From Prevotella sp. UBA3288 (GTDB taxonomy: Bacteria > Bacteroidota > Bacteroidia > Bacteroidales > Bacteroidaceae), in the NCBI GenBank assembly GCA_002361655.1, contig DETM01000045.1, positions 22,230-40,677 of the forward strand: a stretch of DNA of 18,448 bases. Direction: 5' to 3'. The notes beneath the pieces were generated by a model, which worked only from the letters and a program-made list of their open reading frames with translations, ran no database searches and had not been told where the DNA came from. Of the stretch, positions 15,057 through 18,448 are shown one piece after another (position 1 is the first letter of the stretch; each line of letters starts with the position of its first letter). Made by a program: the position numbers and the translations under genes.

Positions 15057-16162
15057 TTTATCTTTTTTGACTCTATTCGTCGTGCGCGCGCCTCACTATG
15101 CTCGCTGAGCGCACCTTTCAGATACATCTCCATAATAAGTCCTGCCATCGGTGCTGCCAAGTCTGCACCGAAACCGCCATGCTCCACATAGACGCTCACG
15201 GCAATCTTCGGCTCGTTCATCGGCGCAAAACCGATAAAGGCTGAATGGTCTTCGCCCGGATTTTCTATGGTGCCCGTCTTGCCACAGACGGGATAAGTCG
15301 TTTTGACAGACGTCGCCGTTCCCTTGTCAACAGCCCACTTCATACCTTCAATGACCGGTCCATAGGCTTCTGGCTTCACTTTCGTCTGCCGGCGTGTCAG
15401 ATAGCGCGGGTTGGTGGTCTTCCGATGTATATGAGGCACATAGAACCAGCCGCGATTAGCAATCGTCGCCGCCAGATTGCACAGTTGCAGAGGCGTCAGT
15501 GTCACGTCGCCCTGACCCATGCCGGCCCACCATATCGTCTTACCGTCCCAGCCCTCCGGATAACGGCGGTTCAGATAGTCTGCCCCTGCCAGCAATCCGC
15601 CCTGTTCGCCCGCCATATCGATGTGCAGCGGCCCACCCAGGCCCATCGACTGCATATACGAGCGCCAGGTCGTGATAGCCTCGTCGCGGCTTTCGTACAT
15701 GAAGTCGTCGTTAATCATCGAGGCAAAGGTCATCAGAAACCAAGTGTTGCACGAATAGGCCAACGCATCGCGCAACATCAATGGCGAACGGTGTTTATGA
15801 CAACCCACGCGAATATTGCCATCGGTCACGCCCTCATGACAGTCCACTGTGGTCTCTGGGGTGATGATACCTTCGCTGAGCAGCACGAGGGCCTGTGCCG
15901 TCTTAAACGTCGACCCTGGAGCCTGCGGCTTACCGATGGCCTGGCGCACATCGGACCCCGTGGGGGTGTTCGTCGCCAGGCACAGTATCTCGCCATTGTT
16001 CGGGTTGAGTGCCACCACGGCTCCGGTCTTGCCCTTCAACAAGCGCTCGCCCAGAGCCTGCAACATGGGCCGCAACGTCAACGGTCCATCCGACGGCAAC
16101 TGCTGTGCACCGAGTCGCATTGAGACCCATAACAGTCCTGCCATCAATAATATCCATCTCAT
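15053..16162 (-). CDS. Short penicillin-binding transpeptidase (PBP2-like, transpeptidase domain only)
   Basis: A 369-residue secreted or membrane-anchored D,D-transpeptidase, which would cross-link peptidoglycan in the periplasm. The N-terminus (MRWILLMAGLLWVSMRLGAQ) is a signal peptide or anchor. The three catalytic motifs are present: S84-T-F-K87 (PGSTFKT), S137-C-N139 (AYSCNTWF) and K295-T-G297 (CGKTGT). GMGQGDVTLTPLQL and the CH...GCHKH pair before SCN resemble PBP2/MrdA of Bacteroidetes. Class B PBPs normally run to about 600 residues with an N-terminal dimerisation domain; here that domain is absent and the stretch before the SxxK motif is also shortened. It begins 23 nt after the peptidase gene and its TGA overlaps the start of the GAF remnant. 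A full-length PBP2 probably exists elsewhere (inference). Confidence 0.88.
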   Translation of the reverse strand: MRWILLMAGLLWVSMRLGAQQLPSDGPLTLRPMLQALGERLLKGKTGAVVALNPNNGEILCLATNTPTGSDVRQAIGKPQAPGSTFKTAQALVLLSEGIITPETTVDCHEGVTDGNIRVGCHKHRSPLMLRDALAYSCNTWFLMTFASMINDDFMYESRDEAITTWRSYMQSMGLGGPLHIDMAGEQGGLLAGADYLNRRYPEGWDGKTIWWAGMGQGDVTLTPLQLCNLAATIANRGWFYVPHIHRKTTNPRYLTRRQTKVKPEAYGPVIEGMKWAVDKGTATSVKTTYPVCGKTGTIENPGEDHSAFIGFAPMNEPKIAVSVYVEHGGFGADLAAPMAGLIMEMYLKGALSEHSEARARRIESKKIK

Positions 16163-16185
16163 TGCTACTAATCGTCAACCACTTT

Positions 16186-17589
16186 CTATTCATCCATCTG
16201 GAACAGCGGGTCCTCGGGCATCACCATCACTGGTTTGGCAGCATAGGCCTTTTGAATCCGTTCCGGAACAAACTCGTTGGGAACCACCAGACGGAACAGA
16301 TACTCTCTCAGCCACCTGTCAGTCATGATCAGACAGCCTTGCTGTCCCCAAGAGGCGCCCCATGAGTTCTCCACCTTCCATTTCGTCGCTTTGCCATCGG
16401 CATCCAGATCGACAGCCGTCAGCGTCATCGCATGAGTCGAGCCACTATCGAAGGTTGATATCCTTTCTGCCTTCGTCATACCAAACGTCGTACCGAAGAG
16501 CGAACCGTAGTCATAGTTTTCCGTATCGGCATATCCGCGCTTCCGGTCCAGCATCTTGCCCACGTCGTACGACGAATAGAGTTTACGTCCTGCCTTCAGA
16601 GCGGCAATGGCCATCTCCTCGATGTCGTCCATCGGCAGATTGACGTATTTCCAGTTATGACCATCGTAGGTATGGCGGTCGTACTCCACCTCATAGGTCT
16701 TGTAGTACGCTCGCCGGGGATCATTCATCACCATGATAAATGTACCATTCAGCGCACCGCCTACCACCTCTTTATAAAACGTGCGCGGCGTAAACTCCCT
16801 GGCTTCGCCTACGGCCTGGCCCTGTGAGTTGCGGAAGGCATACGTGAAATGCGTCGGAGGGGTGCCTATCGTAAATGTCAGCATGTGATAGATGGTGGCC
16901 AGCATCTCGGTCTTGGCGTTCCTCAAAGCGGCAGCCTTCTCACCTCTTGCCACCATCTTTCGCAACTCCAGGCCCTGCTCCCTCAACTTCGATGCAACCA
17001 GCGCACGCGCTTTCGACGTGTTGTCGCTACTGTACGACTCGGGCATCACCTCTGCAGGCACCAGACCATACTTCTCTGCCAGGTCTGCCACACCGCAGAA
17101 AGTGCCGCCATCACCTATCGGCGAGCGGAAGAAGAACTGTACCCTCTGGTCGTCCAATGGCTTGTCGGCTGTATCGATACATCCCTGCAGCATCAAGTTG
17201 GCCTTCTCCAACTGGTCATAGAAGAACAGGTAGGCCTGCGAGAAGTCGGTCCTCAACGTGTCAGTACGCAGACTGAAGTCGCTGCGCAACACATTCATGC
17301 CGCTGAACATCCAGCACCTCCCACTTTGCTTCTGGTCCGTGATTGACTGCCGCCGCGTCTCCACCGAGAAGTGCGTGTCTATCGGACGCTGGTTCTGGTG
17401 GTTCTTCGCCAGGTCGTCTATCGCATTACCCGCTATCGCGTTTTGCAGCGCCCGTTCTCCCACCTGAGGCGCATTCTTTGACTCTATCTCTTTCAGCATC
17501 TGCTCGGAGATGCCACCACTCTCTGTCTGGGCCTGCGCTGTGAGCACGACACAGGCCGCCAGAACTGTTGAAAATCTTAATCTCATCAT
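16186..17589 (-). CDS. Secreted C1B cysteine aminopeptidase (bleomycin hydrolase/PepC family)
   Basis: A 467-residue papain-fold peptidase of family C1B. The triad is visible: Cys92 in SGRCWMFSG with oxyanion Gln86, His386 in STHAMT, and Asn408 in VENSWG. Unlike cytoplasmic PepC or bleomycin hydrolase, it begins with a signal peptide (MMRLRFSTVLAACVVLTAQAQ, cleavage probably after AQA), so it acts in the periplasm or outside. The frame is open a further 73 codons upstream, to 17808, but that part overlaps the carB start and promoter; the ATG at 17589 (or its neighbour at 17586) follows a -7 box at 17612-17619 and directly precedes the signal peptide, so it is chosen. The transpeptidase gene follows after 23 nt. 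Peptide substrates are unknown; it could feed on dietary or cell-wall peptides. Confidence 0.9.
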   Translation of the reverse strand: MMRLRFSTVLAACVVLTAQAQTESGGISEQMLKEIESKNAPQVGERALQNAIAGNAIDDLAKNHQNQRPIDTHFSVETRRQSITDQKQSGRCWMFSGMNVLRSDFSLRTDTLRTDFSQAYLFFYDQLEKANLMLQGCIDTADKPLDDQRVQFFFRSPIGDGGTFCGVADLAEKYGLVPAEVMPESYSSDNTSKARALVASKLREQGLELRKMVARGEKAAALRNAKTEMLATIYHMLTFTIGTPPTHFTYAFRNSQGQAVGEAREFTPRTFYKEVVGGALNGTFIMVMNDPRRAYYKTYEVEYDRHTYDGHNWKYVNLPMDDIEEMAIAALKAGRKLYSSYDVGKMLDRKRGYADTENYDYGSLFGTTFGMTKAERISTFDSGSTHAMTLTAVDLDADGKATKWKVENSWGASWGQQGCLIMTDRWLREYLFRLVVPNEFVPERIQKAYAAKPVMVMPEDPLFQMDE

Positions 17590-17611
17590 GTACGTTTTTG
17601 ATTTATGACCG

Positions 17612-17619
17612 CAAAGGTA
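17612..17619 (-). promoter_or_regulatory. -7 box for the C1B peptidase operon
   Basis: TACCTTTG at 17619-17612 (minus strand) matches TAnnTTTG and lies 22 nt before the chosen ATG. No clear -33 TTTG is found 19 to 21 nt upstream. Its position rules out the longer upstream start at 17808. Confidence 0.55.
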
Positions 17620-17679
17620 AGCAAAAAAATCCGATTTCCATCCATTTATCTGATAATTTCCAAAACAGAAAGAAAAAGT

Positions 17680-17711
17680 CTTGCTCATTTCAGATAAAAT
17701 GCGTAACTTTG
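17680..17711 (+). promoter_or_regulatory. Bacteroidetes-type promoter for carB
   Basis: TAACTTTG at 17704-17711 matches the -7 consensus and CTTG at 17680-17683 matches three of four -33 bases, with a 20-nt spacer. The leader to the carB ATG at 17746 is about 30 nt. It shares the 156-bp gap with the divergent peptidase promoter. Confidence 0.7.
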
Positions 17712-17745
17712 CAGGCGCGAAATCAAACAAACAACATAAAAGACA

Positions 17746-18448
17746 ATGACCACAAAGAATCTCAAGAAAGTGCTCGTTCTTGGATCGGGCGCCCTGAAAA
17801 TCGGACAAGCAGGCGAATTTGACTACTCTGGTTCGCAGGCCCTGAAGGCCCTGCGCGAAGAAGGCATCAAAAGCGTGCTGGTGAACCCCAACATCGCCAC
17901 CATTCAGACTTCAGAAGGTATTGCCGACAAGGTGTACTTCCAGCCAGTGAACACCCATTTCGTGACAGAGATCATCAAGAAAGAGCGTCCTGACGGCATC
18001 CTGCTGGCTTTCGGCGGACAGACGGCGCTGAACTGTGGTACAGAACTCTATCAGACCGGTGTGTTGAAGGAATACGGCGTGCAGGTGCTGGGCACCTCTG
18101 TCGAAGCCATTATGAACACAGAAGACCGTGACCTCTTCGTCAAGAAACTGGATGAGATCCAGTTGAAGACACCTGTCAGCCACGCCGTGGAGAACATGGA
18201 CGATGCGCTGAAGGCCGCCCGCGAGATCGGCTTCCCCATCATGATCCGCTCAGCCTACGCCCTCGGCGGTCTGGGCTCGGGCATCTGCCCCGACGAGAAG
18301 GCCTTCTGCGAACTGGCAGAGAGTGCTTTCACGTTCGCCCCACAGATCTTGGTAGAAGAGAGCCTGAAGGGCTGGAAGGAGATTGAGTTCGAGTGCATCC
18401 GTGATGCCAACGACCATTGCTTTACGGTGGCATCGATGGAGAACTTCG
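17746..18448 (+). CDS. carB: Carbamoyl-phosphate synthase large subunit (partial, 3' end outside window)
   Basis: The first 234 codons of the carbamoyl-phosphate synthase large subunit (about 1070 residues in full), which makes carbamoyl phosphate for pyrimidines and arginine in the cytoplasm. The start is [20 protein letters not shown], followed by [37 protein letters not shown] and the entry to the first ATP-grasp domain with [13 protein letters not shown] (167-179) and [12 protein letters not shown]. These segments look closer to the eukaryotic CPS1/CAD form than to E. coli CarB, which reads IRPSFTMGGSGGG at the same place (from recollection). No carA is adjacent upstream; the neighbour there is the divergent peptidase. 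The gene has its own promoter. Two carB paralogues occur in some Bacteroidetes, so which one this is stays open. Confidence 0.94.
   Translation, partial: MTTKNLKKVLVLGSGALKIGQAGEFDYSGSQALKALREEGIKSVLVNPNIATIQTSEGIADKVYFQPVNTHFVTEIIKKERPDGILLAFGGQTALNCGTELYQTGVLKEYGVQVLGTSVEAIMNTEDRDLFVKKLDEIQLKTPVSHAVENMDDALKAAREIGFPIMIRSAYALGGLGSGICPDEKAFCELAESAFTFAPQILVEESLKGWKEIEFECIRDANDHCFTVASMENF

Noticed and set aside
17590..17808. A 73-codon N-terminal extension of the C1B peptidase
   Set aside because: It overlaps the carB start and both divergent promoters, and would bury the signal peptide inside the protein. The start at 17589 fits the promoter and signal peptide.
1..18448. tRNA, rRNA, riboswitch, mobile element, phage or defence genes
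   Set aside because: None could be recognised by eye; all substantial reading frames are explained by housekeeping or metabolic genes and the gaps are short. A covariance-model search of the gaps could still find a small RNA.

Overview
The window is ordinary chromosomal DNA of a Bacteroidetes bacterium, most likely in the order Bacteroidales and probably Prevotella-like. The case rests on gene order and promoter form. The cluster tsaD - cinA(pncC) - rpmB - rpmG is arranged as I recall it in Bacteroides and Prevotella. There is a fused FeoA-FeoB protein, and a stand-alone sugar kinase/nucleotidyltransferase fusion. TAnnTTTG (-7) boxes stand before most transcription units, several with a TTTG-like -33 box 20 nt upstream. 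No convincing Shine-Dalgarno sites precede the start codons. The taxon below order level is inference.

Layout. From 1 to 10067 all genes lie on the minus strand. In transcription order they are: a small membrane protein, an OmpH/Skp-like lipoprotein and nhaD; feoAB with its own promoter; the GHMP kinase-GalU fusion with its own promoter, followed by map; tsaD and cinA; then rpmB and rpmG, the last cut by the window edge. From 10135 to 14868 the plus strand carries pepD, uvrA and cdd, packed like an operon (10-nt gap, then an ATGA overlap). From 14889 to 17589 the minus strand carries a secreted C1B aminopeptidase, a short penicillin-binding transpeptidase and a 55-codon remnant of a GAF-type methionine sulfoxide reductase. 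carB starts on the plus strand at 17746, divergent from the peptidase, and runs off the end.

The genes are mostly housekeeping: translation (L28, L33, methionine aminopeptidase, TsaD), DNA repair (UvrA), pyrimidine metabolism (CarB, cytidine deaminase), peptide turnover (PepD, PepC-like), envelope (transpeptidase, OmpH-like lipoprotein), iron and sodium transport (FeoAB, NhaD) and sugar-nucleotide synthesis (the kinase fusion). No intergenic gap exceeds about 160 bases. I see no tRNA, rRNA, riboswitch, CRISPR array, insertion sequence, phage gene or toxin-antitoxin pair.

I found no clear new multi-gene system. The points most worth a second look are: the kinase-nucleotidyltransferase fusion, whose domain order is opposite to the known Fkp enzyme; the internally deleted, still in-frame GAF reductase coupled to the transpeptidase gene; the unusually short transpeptidase; the eukaryote-like sequence of CarB; the nearly leaderless feoAB promoter; and several unrelated short tandem repeats, each sitting in an intergenic region.
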